Shown: positions 15,559 through 27,058, counted from the stretch's first letter. The stretch is 64,000 nt of DNA from Duganella fentianensis (GCF_009857835.1 NZ_WWCL01000002.1:868001-932000), one strand, 5' to 3'. Numbers and translations: made by a program. Notes: generated by a model not told the origin, from the letters alone.

Positions 15559-17060
15559 ATAGCGTGGTGTGCCACCATGCGGTTGATGGCCGTACGTATG
15601 GCCGGTATCAGCTCGCTGGCCGTCAGGCCGATGGCGTTGCCGCTTTCCGTCACCAGTACGTCGGCAGCCATGCCGTGCAGCCAGACGGCTGCCAGTGCGG
15701 CCTGCCATTGCGGCCAGCCTTGCGCCAGCAGGCTGCCGCATAGACCGGCCAGCACGTCGCCCGTGCCTGCCGTAGCCAGCGCCGCATTGCCGGTGCTGTT
15801 GATGACAGCATCGCCCGCCGGGGTGGCGATCACCGTGCCCGAACCTTTGAGGATCACGACGGACTGATAGCGTGCCGCCAGCTGGCGCGCCGAGTGTATC
15901 CGGTCGGCCTGTATCTCGCCTATGCTCACGCCTGCCAGACGGGCTGCCTCGAGCGGATGCGGAGTCAGTACGGCCGCTTGCGTGCGTGCGCACAGCGCCT
16001 GCTGCAGCGCGCCATCGGCCGCCAGCAGATTCAGCGCGTCGGCGTCGAGCAGCAGCGGCGTATCGGCAGCGATGGCTTGCGCCAGCAGCTGGCGGGCATG
16101 GGCCGAACTGCCCAGCCCCGGTCCGGCAACCACCGTGGCACTGGCATAATCGTAGCCTGCCGCGGCGCTGCACATCAGCTCTGGCTGGCCTGCATCATAG
16201 GGCAGGGGCGTGCCCGCAAACAGGGCGTACACCCGTCCGGCCCCCGCGTGCAGCGCCATGCGTGCTGCCAGTAGCGGTGCGCCGCACATGCCTTCTGCAC
16301 CGCCGATCACCGCGACGTTGCCGTAACTGCCTTTGTGGCTGTTCTGGCGCCGGTTGCGCAGGTGGCGGGCGAAGTAGGCCACGTCATTCAGATGCAGGCG
16401 CGCGGGCGGCACCAGCGTGCAATCGATATCGAGTCTGGCCACATCGACCAGCCCGGCATAGTCGCGGCCATCGGCCGTATGCAGGCCGGGCTTGTTGGCG
16501 ATGAAGGTCAGGGTGTGGCTGGCGCGCAGTGCGATGCCCTGCGGCCCGACTATCTGCCCCGTATCGGCATCCAGGCCGCTAGGTACATCGAGTGCCAGTA
16601 TCTGGCAGCGCAGCGTATTCACCTGTTCCACCAGCTGGCGGATGGCGCCGGCCAGCGGCCGTTGCAGGCCGATGCCGAATAATCCGTCAATCACCAGCGA
16701 CCATGGCTGGCTGCCCACCAGTTCCGCCGTATAGTCGGCAAACAGGGCGTCACAGGACAGCGCCCGCTGTAGCGCGGCCTGGCGCTCGGGCGAACTATCG
16801 CCAGGCGGTGCGTAGTGGATCACGCTGACGCGGGCGCCGGCAAATGCCAGATGGGCGGCAGCCTCCAGTGCATCGCCGCCGTTGTTGCCAGGGCCGGCCA
16901 GTACCAGCACGCGCGCACCTGAGGCGGCAACGGGCAGCAGGTCCAGCGCAGCATTGGCAGCGGCCTGACCGGCCCGTTGCATCAGTACGCCGGGTGGCAG
17001 GGTGGCAGCGGCAGCCTGCTCGATGGCGCGGATTTCGGCGACGGTATAGAGTGGATTCAT
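15555..17060 (-). CDS. nnr: Bifunctional NAD(P)HX epimerase/dehydratase
   Basis: Repairs hydrated NADH and NADPH: the N-terminal YjeF_N domain (about 1-215) epimerises R- and S-NAD(P)HX and the C-terminal ribokinase-like domain (about 220-500) dehydrates S-NAD(P)HX using ADP. It has 501 residues, the usual fused length. Visible motifs are GPGNNGGDALEAA (epimerase), GSYGNVAVIGG and NSTGNAALATAGTGDVLAG (dehydratase active site, Asp in GTGD). It is convergent with the ABC ATPase gene; the two stop codons overlap in CTAG at 15555-15558, leaving no room for a terminator. Confidence 0.94.
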   Translation of the reverse strand: MNPLYTVAEIRAIEQAAAATLPPGVLMQRAGQAAANAALDLLPVAASGARVLVLAGPGNNGGDALEAAAHLAFAGARVSVIHYAPPGDSSPERQAALQRALSCDALFADYTAELVGSQPWSLVIDGLFGIGLQRPLAGAIRQLVEQVNTLRCQILALDVPSGLDADTGQIVGPQGIALRASHTLTFIANKPGLHTADGRDYAGLVDVARLDIDCTLVPPARLHLNDVAYFARHLRNRRQNSHKGSYGNVAVIGGAEGMCGAPLLAARMALHAGAGRVYALFAGTPLPYDAGQPELMCSAAAGYDYASATVVAGPGLGSSAHARQLLAQAIAADTPLLLDADALNLLAADGALQQALCARTQAAVLTPHPLEAARLAGVSIGEIQADRIHSARQLAARYQSVVILKGSGTVIATPAGDAVINSTGNAALATAGTGDVLAGLCGSLLAQGWPQWQAALAAVWLHGMAADVLVTESGNAIGLTASELIPAIRTAINRMVAHHAI

Positions 17061-17121
17061 GCTGCAATTCTAGCATCGAAATTATGTGTTTCCGGCCTCG
17101 CACGGGAGCTGCGGGTGCTAC

Positions 17122-17127
17122 TACAAT
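17122..17127 (+). promoter_or_regulatory. Candidate -10 of the oxoprolinase gene
   Basis: TACAAT 32 bases before the start codon with a weak -35. It lies in the 98-base gap between divergent nnr and the oxoprolinase gene. Confidence 0.4.
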
Positions 17128-17158
17128 AGGCGCTTATTTTCATCGTCGTGAGGCAGGT

Positions 17159-20100
17159 ATGGATTGGCAGTTCTGGATAGATCGTGGCGGTACGTTTACG
17201 GACATCGTGGCGAAGATGCCGGATAACCGTCTGCGCACCCTGAAGCTGCTGTCGGAGAATCCTGAACATTATGCCGATGCTGCCGTGGCCGGCATACGCC
17301 AGCTGATGGGTGTCGCTGCGGGCCAGGACGTGCCGGTCGGGCAGATCGCCGCCGTCAAGATGGGCACCACGGTCGCTACCAACGCGCTGCTGGAACGCAA
17401 GGGCGAGCCTACCGCACTGGCGATTACGCGCGGCTTCGGCGATGCCTTGCGCATCGCCTACCAGAACCGTCCGCGCCTGTTCGACCGCCACATCGTGCTG
17501 CCCGAACTGCTGTACCAGCGCGTGATCGAGATCGACGAACGCATGGGCGCCCATGGCGAGACGGTGCAGGCGCTTGATCTGGTACAGGCCAGAGCAGGGC
17601 TGCAGGCGGCCTTTGACGAAGGCCTGCGTACACTGGCCATCGTTTTCATGCACGGCTACCGCTATACCGAGCACGAGGCGCAGGTGGCAGCACTGGCGCG
17701 CGAGATCGGTTTTAGCCAGATCTCAGTATCGCATCAGGTCAGCCCCATGATGAAGCTGGTGGCGCGCGGCGATACCACGGTGGTCGACGCCTATCTGTCG
17801 CCAATACTGCGGCGCTATGTCGATCTGGTGGCGCAGCAGCTCCCCGGCGTGAACCTGCAGTTCATGCAGTCGAACGGCGGCCTGACGGATGCGCGGGCCT
17901 TTCAGGGCAAGGACAGCATATTGAGTGGCCCGGCCGGCGGCATCGTCGGCATGGTCCGGGCCAGCCAGCTAGCCGGTTTCGATAAGGTCATCGGCTTCGA
18001 TATGGGCGGCACTTCGACTGACGTGTCGCATTTTTCCGGCGAGTTCGAGCGCGTGTTCGAGACGCAGGTGGCCGGTGTGCGCATGCGCGCGCCCATGATG
18101 AGCATCCATACGGTGGCCGCCGGCGGTGGCTCCATTCTGCATTTTGATGGCAGCCGCTATCGGGTAGGCCCCGACAGTGCCGGTGCCAATCCGGGGCCGG
18201 CCAGCTACCGGCGTGGCGGCCCGCTGGCGGTAACGGACTGCAACGTCATGCTGGGCAAGATACAGCCACGCTTTTTCCCCCATCTGTTTGGCGCCGATGG
18301 CAAGCAGGCGCTCGATACGGCGGCCGTACGCGCCCGCTTTGCCGCCATGGCGGAGGAGATTGCCACTGCAACGGGGCGCGCAACCAGCGCCGAGCAGGTG
18401 GCGGAAGGCTTCCTCGATATCGCAGTGGGCAATATGGCCAATGCCATCAAACAGATTTCGGTGCAGCGCGGTCATGACGTCACGGAATATGTGCTGACCA
18501 GCTTTGGCGGTGCCGGCGGCCAGCATGCCTGTCTGGTAGCCGATGCGCTGGGCATGAAGACGGTGTTCGTGCATGCGCTGGCCGGCGTGATGTCGGCCTA
18601 CGGCATGGGACTGGCCGACCAGAGCGCGATGCGCGAAGCGGCAGTGGAAATCAGGCTGGCGCAGGAGGCACTGGAGCCGGTGGCACAGCGTCTCGAGCAG
18701 CTGGGGGCGCTGGCCACGGCCGATCTGCAGGCACAGGGTGTGGCGCCGGAGCGTATCAGCCTGATGCGCCGCGTGCACCTGCGCTACGAAGGAACGGACA
18801 GTGCGCTGATCGTGCTGTTTGATACGCTGGACAGCATGCAGGCCCAGTTTGAAGCGGCCTACCGCAAGCGCTATTCCTTCCTGATGCCGGCCCGTGGCCT
18901 GATCGTCGAAGCCGTATCGGTGGAAGCCATAGGCAAATCCGACGCCCCTGGCGAAACTGTGGAGCCGGCACCGCGCCGCATGACCGGCCTGCTGCCGCAA
19001 GCCGTGGTGCCCATGTACACGGGCGGCAAATGGCGCCAGACCAGCCTGTATTCGCGCGAACATACCCGCATCGGTGATCTGATCAAAGGACCGGCCATCA
19101 TCGCCGAGCAGAACTCCACCACCATCGTGGAAGCGGGCTGGCAGGCCGAAGTCACGCCGCACGATCATCTGGTGCTGCGCCGTATCGCGGCGCTGCCCGA
19201 ACGGCGCGCGATCGGTACCAGCGCTGACCCCGTGATGCTGGAAATCTTCAACAATCTGTTCATGTCCATCGCCGAGCAGATGGGTTTGCGGCTGCAGAAT
19301 ACGGCCTATTCGGTCAACATCAAGGAGCGGCTGGACTTCAGCTGCGCCATCTTCGATGCCGACGGCAACCTGATCGCCAATGCACCGCATATGCCTGTGC
19401 ATCTGGGTTCCATGGGCGAGAGCATCAAGACCGTGATGCGGGAAAACGCAGGCCGCATGCAGGCCGGCGATGTGTACATGCTCAACGATCCCTACAACGG
19501 CGGCACCCATCTGCCTGACGTCACGGTGATTACGCCGGTGTTCGATGAAGCGGGCAGCACGCTGCTGTTCTATGTTGGATCACGTGGCCACCATGCCGAC
19601 ATAGGCGGCACCACGCCCGGCTCCATGCCGCCCGATTCGCGCGTGATCGAGGACGAGGGTGTGCTGATCAATAACTTCAAGCTGGTTGATGGCGCGGCCG
19701 GTGGCCGTTTGCGCGAAGCAGAAACCCGTGCGCTGCTGGCTGCGGCGCGCCATCCGGCCCGCAATCCCGACCAGAACATGGCCGATCTGCGCGCGCAGGT
19801 GGCGGCCAACCAGAAGGGCGTTGAAGAATTGCGCAAGATGGTGGCCCACTTCGGGCTGGAAGTGGTACAGGCCTATATGGGTCACGTGCAGGACAATGCC
19901 GAGGAAGCCGTGCGGCGCGTGATCAGCGCACTGCAGGATGGCAGTTACACGCTGGAACTGGACAACGGCGCGCGCATACAGGTGGCGATCCGCGTTAATC
20001 AGGCCGAGCGCAGCGCCGAAATCGACTTTGCCGGCACCTCGGCGCAGCTGGACAACAACTTCAATGCGCCTTCCGCCGTCTGTATGGCGGCCGTGCTGTA

Positions 20101-20770
20101 TGTGTTCCGCACCCTGGTCAATGACGACATTCCCCTTAACGCTGGCTGTCTGAAGCCGCTCAAGGTCAGCATACCGGCCGGTTCCATGCTCAATCCCCAC
20201 TATCCGGCCTCGGTGGTGTCGGGCAATGTGGAGACCTCGACCTGCATCACCAATGCGCTGTATGGCGCACTGGGCGTGATGGCCGCTGCGCAGGGCACCA
20301 TGAATAATTTCACCTTCGGTAACGCGCGCTACCAGTATTACGAAACCATCAGCGGCGGTTCCGGTGCGGGCCCCGGCTTCGACGGCACCAGCGTAGTCCA
20401 GACCAATATGACCAATTCGCGCCTGACTGATCCCGAGATACTGGAATTCCGTTTCCCCGTGCGGCTGGAGAGCTACACCATACGGCGCGGCAGCGGCGGA
20501 GCAGGGCGCTGGCATGGCGGCGATGGCGGGGTACGCAAAGTGCGCTTCCTCGAAGCCATGACGGCAGCCATCCTGTCGAATAACCGCGTGTATGCGCCGT
20601 TCGGCATGGCGGGGGGCAGCGCCGGTGCCTGCGGCCTGAATAGCGTGGTGCGGGCCGACGGCAGGGTGGAACACTTGCCGCACATCGGCAAAGCCGATAT
20701 GCAGGCCGGTGATATGTTTGTGATCGAAACGCCGGGCGGCGGCGGTTATGGTGCCGCCGCCAGCGAGTAG
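17159..20770 (+). CDS. 5-oxoprolinase / hydantoinase A-B fusion
   Basis: ATP-dependent cyclic-amide hydrolase, 1203 residues. The N-terminal half (about 1-690) is HyuA-like with an actin-type ATP fold: DRGGTFTD at about 8-15 and [11 protein letters not shown] near 280. The C-terminal half (about 695-1200) is HyuB-like, with [24 protein letters not shown] and a terminal GGGGYG. The single-chain A-B arrangement matches 5-oxoprolinase (glutathione/pyroglutamate salvage to glutamate), but hydantoin or acetophenone carboxylase-like substrates are possible. ATG 17159 follows GAGGCAGG. The in-frame upstream extension to 16844 runs antisense through nnr and is rejected. Confidence 0.9.
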   Translation: MDWQFWIDRGGTFTDIVAKMPDNRLRTLKLLSENPEHYADAAVAGIRQLMGVAAGQDVPVGQIAAVKMGTTVATNALLERKGEPTALAITRGFGDALRIAYQNRPRLFDRHIVLPELLYQRVIEIDERMGAHGETVQALDLVQARAGLQAAFDEGLRTLAIVFMHGYRYTEHEAQVAALAREIGFSQISVSHQVSPMMKLVARGDTTVVDAYLSPILRRYVDLVAQQLPGVNLQFMQSNGGLTDARAFQGKDSILSGPAGGIVGMVRASQLAGFDKVIGFDMGGTSTDVSHFSGEFERVFETQVAGVRMRAPMMSIHTVAAGGGSILHFDGSRYRVGPDSAGANPGPASYRRGGPLAVTDCNVMLGKIQPRFFPHLFGADGKQALDTAAVRARFAAMAEEIATATGRATSAEQVAEGFLDIAVGNMANAIKQISVQRGHDVTEYVLTSFGGAGGQHACLVADALGMKTVFVHALAGVMSAYGMGLADQSAMREAAVEIRLAQEALEPVAQRLEQLGALATADLQAQGVAPERISLMRRVHLRYEGTDSALIVLFDTLDSMQAQFEAAYRKRYSFLMPARGLIVEAVSVEAIGKSDAPGETVEPAPRRMTGLLPQAVVPMYTGGKWRQTSLYSREHTRIGDLIKGPAIIAEQNSTTIVEAGWQAEVTPHDHLVLRRIAALPERRAIGTSADPVMLEIFNNLFMSIAEQMGLRLQNTAYSVNIKERLDFSCAIFDADGNLIANAPHMPVHLGSMGESIKTVMRENAGRMQAGDVYMLNDPYNGGTHLPDVTVITPVFDEAGSTLLFYVGSRGHHADIGGTTPGSMPPDSRVIEDEGVLINNFKLVDGAAGGRLREAETRALLAAARHPARNPDQNMADLRAQVAANQKGVEELRKMVAHFGLEVVQAYMGHVQDNAEEAVRRVISALQDGSYTLELDNGARIQVAIRVNQAERSAEIDFAGTSAQLDNNFNAPSAVCMAAVLYVFRTLVNDDIPLNAGCLKPLKVSIPAGSMLNPHYPASVVSGNVETSTCITNALYGALGVMAAAQGTMNNFTFGNARYQYYETISGGSGAGPGFDGTSVVQTNMTNSRLTDPEILEFRFPVRLESYTIRRGSGGAGRWHGGDGGVRKVRFLEAMTAAILSNNRVYAPFGMAGGSAGACGLNSVVRADGRVEHLPHIGKADMQAGDMFVIETPGGGGYGAAASE

Positions 20771-20907
20771 CCAGAGCCGGTCGCAATTCGGGCCGGCGCT
20801 GCGCTACCCCCGGTACCGTCTGGCGGTACCCGGCGGCGCCGGCTTGCTGCTGCAGAGTAGCGCGCGTACAGTCATGGCTTCACTTAATGACACTAGCGGA
20901 GAAGACT

Positions 20908-21051
20908 GTGCGTACGCTTACCCGATTATTGCGCGCCGGCGCCCAGACCCATGCTGCCATCCAGTCGGCGGCGGCTTTATGCGCTCTGTACTTTATCTCG
21001 TGGTACCTGATCGCCTACTGGTCTAACATCCCCGGCACGCTGATGCTCTGA
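20908..21051 (+). CDS. Candidate 47-residue membrane protein
   Basis: A small ORF with a GTG start at 20908 and GGAGA five bases upstream. It encodes a basic N terminus (MRTLTRLLRAGAQ) followed by one hydrophobic, Trp/Tyr-rich segment (about residues 20-38, AALCALYFISWYLIAYW), then SNIPGTLML and TGA. The pattern of positive N terminus plus one helix resembles real small inner-membrane proteins. It converges on the receiver-TPR gene and overlaps its last 75 bases, so one of the two C termini may be wrong. No family recognised. Confidence 0.4.
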   Translation: MRTLTRLLRAGAQTHAAIQSAAALCALYFISWYLIAYWSNIPGTLML

Positions 21052-22692
21052 TTCCACCAGCGCAGCTATCCCGTATTTACGCTGGGTGTGGGCAAACTGG
21101 GCTTCCAGCTGGGCCAGTGCAGCGTGATGGGGATCGAGCAGGCGCATGCGCCCCAGCAGGGTGGCGCAGTGCTTGCCTAGCTGGGCTTCCCAGCCCAGAT
21201 CATCGAGCTGCTTGAGGATGGCCGAGGTAGCGGCCAGCGCCAGCGACATATTGGCCGGCGCCTTGCGCAGACCGGCATTGAGCGTATCGACTGCCGCACG
21301 CAGATCGCCCTGGCTGCGCTGTTCGGAAGCGTGCTCTATCAGTTCTTCCACCTGATGCTTGATTTCCTTACTCATGCCTTCGGCCAGATCATGGCGGCCG
21401 GCTTTCTCGAACACCTGCACCGCATCATCCATGGACACGCCGCTGTCCGTGTCGTTCATCAGGTTGAGCATCAGCTCGGAGGCTTGCGCATCCAGCTCGG
21501 CATTCAGACAGCTATGTACCACGCCCACTTTCAGCTCTGTCGACAGGCCGCGGCTGACGGCGATCGCGCTGACGGCGTTACTAAATTCTGTGGCTGCGCC
21601 TTTGCGGTTGCCCGTCATCTCGTGCAGCATGCCGGCCGCCACGGCGCGGCAGGCATCCACATTGGCGCTGCTGCGTAGCGAACGTTCCATATCGCGGATC
21701 ACGCCGCTGATCTGGCCCGTGTCGCCCTTGGCCACCAGCGTCCTGACCAGCTTGACGTGATCTTCCGGATCGCGGAATTCCGAATACTTGGCTTTGGCCA
21801 CCACCTGTTTGAAGGCTTTCTCGGCGGCCACCACGTCGCCTGTCTCCAGCGCCACTTCGCCCAGATGGCGCAGCCGTCCCACCAGATTGGGCGAAATAGC
21901 TACCGCGTCTTCAAGGATTTTCTTGGCCGTTTCCTGCGCACCCAGCGCTTCGTGGGTGCGTGCCAGCAGGTCGTAGGCGGCCATGAATTTGGGATAGGCG
22001 GACAGCAGGCCCTCCAGCGTGGCGCAGGCGTCGGCATATTTCTCCTGCGCGAACTGGCAGCGTGCTACGCCCATTTGCGCCCAGGCGATGGCGCGATTGA
22101 TGACGATGATCTGATACACCAGTTCCGCTTCGGCGTATTCGCCTTTGCTCATCAGCAGTTCCGCCCGCAGGCGGGCGAAATCGGTGGCATAGGCCGGGTT
22201 GGCCGCCTCGCGGCTGCGGCATTCTTCGATGGCTTTGCCGATATTGCCCGCTTCGGCCAGCTGGTGCACAGGCAGAAATACGGCGCGACGGGTAATGGCG
22301 CGGCGCATACGCTGCTGCAGCATATCCACCGTGAACGGCTTGAGGACGTAGTCGGTGGGAGTGAGTTCGGCCGCCCCGATAACCTTGCTGTACACGCCTT
22401 CCGAAGTCAGCATGATGAAGATGCTCGAGGGCGGTAGTAATTTATGGGCGCGCAAGTCTTCCAGCAGCTGCTGGCCATCCTGGCCATTCTGCTCGCCACT
22501 GCCATTGCCCAGGTCGTACTCGCAGAGCACGATATCGAACGGTTTCTTCGCCAGTTGCCGGATAGCAGTACCAGAACTGACCGCGTAATCGATCTTGGTG
22601 ATGCCGGCCTGGGCGAGCATATTGTGCAGGTTGCCGCGCATGCCCGGATTAGGGTCCACGATCAACACTGACAAATCACTATTTTCGGCCAT
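20977..22692 (-). CDS. Receiver-domain protein with TPR repeats
   Basis: 571 residues. The N-terminal REC domain (about 7-125) has Asp13, the switch Thr of MLTSE near 95 and the conserved Lys of LKPF near 118. The phospho-acceptor position at the end of strand 3 reads VLCEYDLG, with Glu58 where Asp is expected; Asp60 is two residues on. The rest (about 140-560) is helical with TPR-like repeats (for example AWAQMGVARCQFAQEKYADA). There is no DNA-binding or enzymatic output domain, so it probably acts through protein contacts. It is an orphan with no kinase nearby. The last about 20 residues are antisense to the candidate small protein and look non-conserved. Confidence 0.85.
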   Translation of the reverse strand: MAENSDLSVLIVDPNPGMRGNLHNMLAQAGITKIDYAVSSGTAIRQLAKKPFDIVLCEYDLGNGSGEQNGQDGQQLLEDLRAHKLLPPSSIFIMLTSEGVYSKVIGAAELTPTDYVLKPFTVDMLQQRMRRAITRRAVFLPVHQLAEAGNIGKAIEECRSREAANPAYATDFARLRAELLMSKGEYAEAELVYQIIVINRAIAWAQMGVARCQFAQEKYADACATLEGLLSAYPKFMAAYDLLARTHEALGAQETAKKILEDAVAISPNLVGRLRHLGEVALETGDVVAAEKAFKQVVAKAKYSEFRDPEDHVKLVRTLVAKGDTGQISGVIRDMERSLRSSANVDACRAVAAGMLHEMTGNRKGAATEFSNAVSAIAVSRGLSTELKVGVVHSCLNAELDAQASELMLNLMNDTDSGVSMDDAVQVFEKAGRHDLAEGMSKEIKHQVEELIEHASEQRSQGDLRAAVDTLNAGLRKAPANMSLALAATSAILKQLDDLGWEAQLGKHCATLLGRMRLLDPHHAALAQLEAQFAHTQRKYGIAALVESEHQRAGDVRPVGDQVPRDKVQSA

Positions 22693-22840
22693 CTTAGCGC
22701 ATTAAGTTAATGTTGAATCTAGCATACTCTAAGGCAACCTAAAATGTTACCAAAACACGCTGAAAGCGCCATTTTTGGTCAATATTTGGGCCGTAGAAGG
22801 TGGAAAATGTTGCTTTGAAAGCAGTTTTTGTCTGTTGTGG

Positions 22841-22872
22841 CGCTGTATAGACAGCGTGGTAAAGGGTATAAT
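22841..22872 (+). promoter_or_regulatory. purL promoter with overlapping palindrome
   Basis: Consensus -10 TATAAT at 22867-22872. A perfect inverted repeat CGCTGT-atag-ACAGCG at 22841-22856 covers the position where the -35 (tgtata, 22844) would be, so it could be an operator. It is too short for a LexA box (CTGT-N8-ACAG) and unlike the enterobacterial PurR box. The regulator is unknown. Confidence 0.5.
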
Positions 22873-22898
22873 GCGCGCAAAGGAATTCTGCCACTCAG

Positions 22899-22924
22899 GT
22901 AGTAAGACATCCGTAGTAAGACAT
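22899..22924 (+). repeat. Two 12-bp direct repeats in the purL leader
   Basis: GTAGTAAGACAT occurs at 22899-22910 and again at 22913-22924, followed by AAGTAGCAA. The repeats lie in the transcribed leader about 30-55 bases after the predicted start. Confidence 0.6.
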
Positions 22925-22996
22925 AAGTAGCAATCGTGTCCTCATGCCTCATCGCCCTTTAATCCGCAGCCTTGCTGCATCAACCATCTTCCAACC

Positions 22997-25900
22997 ATGT
23001 TGATTCTGCCGGGCTCCAATGCCCTGTCCGCATTCCGTAGCCAACGCCTGTTGACCCAACTGCAAGCTGTGCTGCCTGCCATTGCCGCCGTTCAGGCGCG
23101 CTTCGTTCACTTTATCGATGCCTCCGCGCCCCTGTCCGACGACGACAGCCGCCGCCTCGGCGCACTGCTGACCTACGGTGAGCCTGCCCATCCGGACAAC
23201 ACGGAAGGCGCTGTCGAGGAATTCTTCGTGATTCCCCGTCTGGGCACCATTTCGCCATGGGCCTCGAAAGCGACCGATATCGTGCACAACTGCGGCATGG
23301 CCCATGTGAAGCGGGTAGAGCGGGGGATTGCCTACCGTATCAACCTCAAGGCCGGCATACTGGGCAGCAGCATAGGCGCGACCAAGCACTTGAACGCCGA
23401 ACAGGCCCAGGCCGTGTCAGCTTTGCTGCACGACCGCATGACGGAATCCGTGCTGCGCCATCCGGATGAAGCAGCGGGCCTGTTCCGCACGCTGGAAGCG
23501 CGTCCGCTGGAAACCGTGGACGTGATCGGCGCCGGCAAGGCCGCGCTGGAAAAAGCCAACACCGACCTCGGTCTGGCCATGTCGGACGATGAAATCGAGT
23601 ATCTGGACGCCGCCTTCACCAAAGCGGGCCGCAACCCGACCGACGTGGAGCTGATGATGTTCGCGCAGGCGAACAGTGAGCACTGCCGCCACAAGATCTT
23701 CAACGCCGACTGGACCATCGACGGCGTAGCCCAGCCCAAATCGCTGTTCGGCATGATCAAGAACACCCACCAGCTGCAGCCTAAGGGCACCGTGGTAGCG
23801 TATAGCGACAACTCCTCCATCATGGAAGGCGCGGAAGTGATGCGCTTCTTCCCGCAGGGCGAAGCGCACCAGTACGCGCCCGTGACGGAACTGACCCACA
23901 CGCTGATGAAGGTGGAAACCCACAATCACCCGACCGCGATTTCGCCATTCCCGGGCGCCTCTACCGGTGCCGGCGGCGAGATCCGCGACGAAGGTGCAAC
24001 GGGCCGTGGCGCCAAGCCGAAAGCTGGCCTGACCGGTTTCACCGTATCGAATCTGATGCTGCCGGGTGCCGTGCAGGCATGGGAAAACGATGCCAGCGTG
24101 ACCGGTGCCGTGGCCGATTACCGCGACAGCGGCAAAGCCTACGGCAAGCCTGACCGCATCGCTTCGGCACTGCAGATCATGATCGAAGGCCCGCTCGGTG
24201 GCGCCGCCTTCAGCAATGAATTCGGTCGTCCGGTACTGGGCGGCTACTTCCGTACCTATGAACAGAACATCGGCAAGCAGTTCGCCGGCGCGCACGACAC
24301 CGTGATGGGCTACCATAAGCCGATCATGATTGCCGGTGGTATCGGCAATATCTCGGCGCAGCACACCCACAAGAACGATATCCCGGTCGGTAGCCTGCTG
24401 GTGCAGCTGGGCGGCCCGGGCATGCGCATCGGTATGGGCGGTTCGGCTGCTTCGTCGATGGCGACCGGCACCAATACGGCTGATCTGGACTTCGACTCGG
24501 TACAGCGCGGCAATCCGGAAATGGAACGCCGCGCCCAGGAAGTGATCAACAGCTGCTGGCAGCTGGGGCCTAAGAACCCTATCATCTCCATCCACGACGT
24601 GGGCGCCGGTGGTCTGTCGAATGCCTTCCCTGAAATCACCAACGACGCCAAGCGTGGCGCCATCTTCGATCTGCGCAAGATTCCGCTGGAAGAAAGCGGC
24701 ATGGCACCGAAAGAGATCTGGTCGAACGAATCGCAGGAACGCTATGTACTGGCGATCGCTCCGGAAAATCTGGAATTGTTTAAAGGTCTGTGCGAGCGCG
24801 AGCGCTGCCTGTTCGCCGTGGTCGGCACGGCCACCGAAGAACGCCAGCTCAAGCTGATCGATCCCGAACTGGGCAACTCGCCGGTCGATATGCCGATGGA
24901 AGTCCTGCTAGGCAAACCGCCGAAGATGCAGCGCGATGTACACCATGTGCAGAACGATTTCCCTGCCATCGACCTGACCGGCATGGATCTGGAAGAAGTG
25001 GCCAAGCGCGTGCTGCTGCTGCCTACCGTGGGCGACAAATCCTTCCTGATCACCATCGGTGACCGTAGCGTGGGCGGCATGTCCGTGCGCGACCAGATGG
25101 TCGGTCCATGGCAGGTGCCGGTGGCTGATTGCGCTGTGACGGCCATGAGCTTCGAAGGCTACCAGGGCGAAGCGATGGCCATGGGCGAGCGTACCCCGCT
25201 GGCCGTGATCGACGCTGCTGCTTCGGGCCGTATGGCCGTGGCAGAAGCCGTGACCAATATCGCTGCCGCACCGATTAACGATATCTCCGACATCAAGCTG
25301 TCGGCCAACTGGATGGCTGCCTGCGGCCAGCCCGGCCAGGATGCGGCGCTGTATGACACGGTGAAAGCTGTGGGTATGGAACTGTGCCCGGCACTGGGCA
25401 TCTCCATCCCGGTTGGTAAAGATTCGCTGTCGATGCGCACCACCTGGAAAGACGAAGGCGAGAGCAAGGCCGTGACTTCGCCGGTATCGCTGATCGTGTC
25501 CTCGTTTGCGCCTGTCTACGACGTACGCAAGTCGCTGACCCCGCAGATCCGCACCGACCTCGGTGATACTTCCATCATCCTGATCGATCTGGGCCGCGGC
25601 AAAAACCGTATGGGTGCTTCGGCGCTGTCGCTGGTGATGGGCCAGCTGGGCAATGAAACGCCGGACGTGGATAGCCCGGAAGACCTGAAAGGCTTCTTCG
25701 CCGCCATCCAGCAACTGAACAAGGAAGACAAGCTGCTGGCCTACCACGACCGTTCGGATGGTGGCCTGTACGGCACGCTGACGGAAATGGCGTTCGCTGG
25801 CCGTGCCGGCCTGTCGATCAATCTCGACATCCTGACGCTGGATCAGGGCCATGGTGCCGATCAGGGCGACGCCAAGAACTGGGCTGGCCAGATCGCCGAG

Positions 25901-27046
25901 CGCCGCAACGAGCAGACCCTGCGCGCGCTGTTCTCGGAAGAACTGGGTGCGGTAATTCAGGTACGCGCCGAAGAGAAGTCGCTGGTGATGGATGTACTGC
26001 GCAGCTACAACCTCGGTGCCTGCAGCCACATCATCGGTAAGCCGAATGACCGCGGTGTGATCGAATTCACGCGCGATGCCAAGACCATCTACGCACAGCC
26101 ACGTTCGGCGCTGCACCGTCTGTGGAGCGAGACCAGCTGGCGTATCGCCCGCCTGCGCGACAATCCGGCCTGCGCCGATGCCGAATACGACCGTCTGCTG
26201 GACGAAACCGATCCGGGCATGACCCCGCGTATCACTTTCGATCTGAGCGAGAACGTGGCCGCGCCATTCCTCGCTACCGGCGTGCGTCCACTCGTGGCTA
26301 TCCTGCGCGAGCAGGGCGTCAACTCGCATATCGAAACGGCTTACGTGATGCATCAGGCAGGCTTCACTGCTGTCGACGTGCACATGAGCGACCTGATTGC
26401 TGGCCGCGTCAAGCTCGATGACTTCCAGGGCATTATCGCTGTCGGTGGTTTCTCCTACGGCGACGTGCTCGGTGCAGGCGAAGGCTGGGCCAAGACCATC
26501 CTGTTCAACAACGCACTGTCCGACCAGTTCGCGCGCTTCTTTGCCCGTACCGACAGCTTCGGCCTGGGCGTGTGCAACGGCTGCCAGATGATGAGCAATC
26601 TGAAGTCCATCATTCCGGGCGCTCACGCGTGGCCTAAGTTCACCACCAACAAGTCGGAGAAGTTCGAAGCCCGCTTCGCCATGGTGGAAGTGCTGGATTC
26701 GCCGTCTATCTTCTTCAGCGGCATGGCTGGCACCCAGACGGCCATCGCCATCGCCCACGGCGAAGGCTATGCGGACTTCAGCCAGACCGGCGACATCGCT
26801 CAGGCCGTGGCCGCCATGCGTTACATCGACAACCGTGGCGCGGCGACGGAAGCCTATCCGTACAACCCTAACGGTTCGCCACAGGGTCTGACTTCGGTGA
26901 CCACGGCTGATGGCCGCTTCACCGTGATGATGCCGCACGCCGAACGCGTATTCCGCACCGTGCAGCAATCGTGGCATCCGGACGCATGGGGCGAGGATTC
27001 GCCGTGGATGCGCATGTTCCGTAACGCCCGCAAGTTCGTCGGCTAA
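22997..27046 (+). CDS. purL: Phosphoribosylformylglycinamidine synthase
   Basis: Fourth step of purine synthesis: FGAR + glutamine + ATP to FGAM. It has 1349 residues, the large single-chain form of Proteobacteria. The N-terminal linker domain, two AIRS-like ATP-grasp-related synthase halves ([19 protein letters not shown] motif near 311; KVETHNHPT) and a C-terminal class I glutaminase (about 1090-1349) are present. The glutaminase nucleophile Cys lies in GVCNGCQMM and the His-Glu pair in AHGEGYADF. Start ATG 22997 gives the usual [10 protein letters not shown]; no Shine-Dalgarno precedes it. It is transcribed alone and closed by its own terminator. Confidence 0.98.
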   Translation: MLILPGSNALSAFRSQRLLTQLQAVLPAIAAVQARFVHFIDASAPLSDDDSRRLGALLTYGEPAHPDNTEGAVEEFFVIPRLGTISPWASKATDIVHNCGMAHVKRVERGIAYRINLKAGILGSSIGATKHLNAEQAQAVSALLHDRMTESVLRHPDEAAGLFRTLEARPLETVDVIGAGKAALEKANTDLGLAMSDDEIEYLDAAFTKAGRNPTDVELMMFAQANSEHCRHKIFNADWTIDGVAQPKSLFGMIKNTHQLQPKGTVVAYSDNSSIMEGAEVMRFFPQGEAHQYAPVTELTHTLMKVETHNHPTAISPFPGASTGAGGEIRDEGATGRGAKPKAGLTGFTVSNLMLPGAVQAWENDASVTGAVADYRDSGKAYGKPDRIASALQIMIEGPLGGAAFSNEFGRPVLGGYFRTYEQNIGKQFAGAHDTVMGYHKPIMIAGGIGNISAQHTHKNDIPVGSLLVQLGGPGMRIGMGGSAASSMATGTNTADLDFDSVQRGNPEMERRAQEVINSCWQLGPKNPIISIHDVGAGGLSNAFPEITNDAKRGAIFDLRKIPLEESGMAPKEIWSNESQERYVLAIAPENLELFKGLCERERCLFAVVGTATEERQLKLIDPELGNSPVDMPMEVLLGKPPKMQRDVHHVQNDFPAIDLTGMDLEEVAKRVLLLPTVGDKSFLITIGDRSVGGMSVRDQMVGPWQVPVADCAVTAMSFEGYQGEAMAMGERTPLAVIDAAASGRMAVAEAVTNIAAAPINDISDIKLSANWMAACGQPGQDAALYDTVKAVGMELCPALGISIPVGKDSLSMRTTWKDEGESKAVTSPVSLIVSSFAPVYDVRKSLTPQIRTDLGDTSIILIDLGRGKNRMGASALSLVMGQLGNETPDVDSPEDLKGFFAAIQQLNKEDKLLAYHDRSDGGLYGTLTEMAFAGRAGLSINLDILTLDQGHGADQGDAKNWAGQIAERRNEQTLRALFSEELGAVIQVRAEEKSLVMDVLRSYNLGACSHIIGKPNDRGVIEFTRDAKTIYAQPRSALHRLWSETSWRIARLRDNPACADAEYDRLLDETDPGMTPRITFDLSENVAAPFLATGVRPLVAILREQGVNSHIETAYVMHQAGFTAVDVHMSDLIAGRVKLDDFQGIIAVGGFSYGDVLGAGEGWAKTILFNNALSDQFARFFARTDSFGLGVCNGCQMMSNLKSIIPGAHAWPKFTTNKSEKFEARFAMVEVLDSPSIFFSGMAGTQTAIAIAHGEGYADFSQTGDIAQAVAAMRYIDNRGAATEAYPYNPNGSPQGLTSVTTADGRFTVMMPHAERVFRTVQQSWHPDAWGEDSPWMRMFRNARKFVG

Positions 27047-27058
27047 GCCGCGAGATTG

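Larger units (their letters stand above)
22693..22996. other. Divergent intergenic region of purL and the receiver-TPR gene
   Basis: 304 bases without a gene. It is AT-rich near the receiver gene. From 22841 on it holds a 16-base palindrome, a consensus -10 and two 12-base direct repeats, described separately. The last 60 bases are a C/T-rich purL leader without a Shine-Dalgarno. Confidence 0.6.

Noticed and set aside
16844..17158. N-terminal extension of the oxoprolinase frame
   Set aside because: It runs antisense through nnr, is Arg/Pro/Gln-rich, and the family starts at residue [11 protein letters not shown] with a good ribosome site.
22841..22856. LexA (SOS) box upstream of purL
   Set aside because: CTGT and ACAG are separated by four bases instead of eight, and purL is not an SOS gene.
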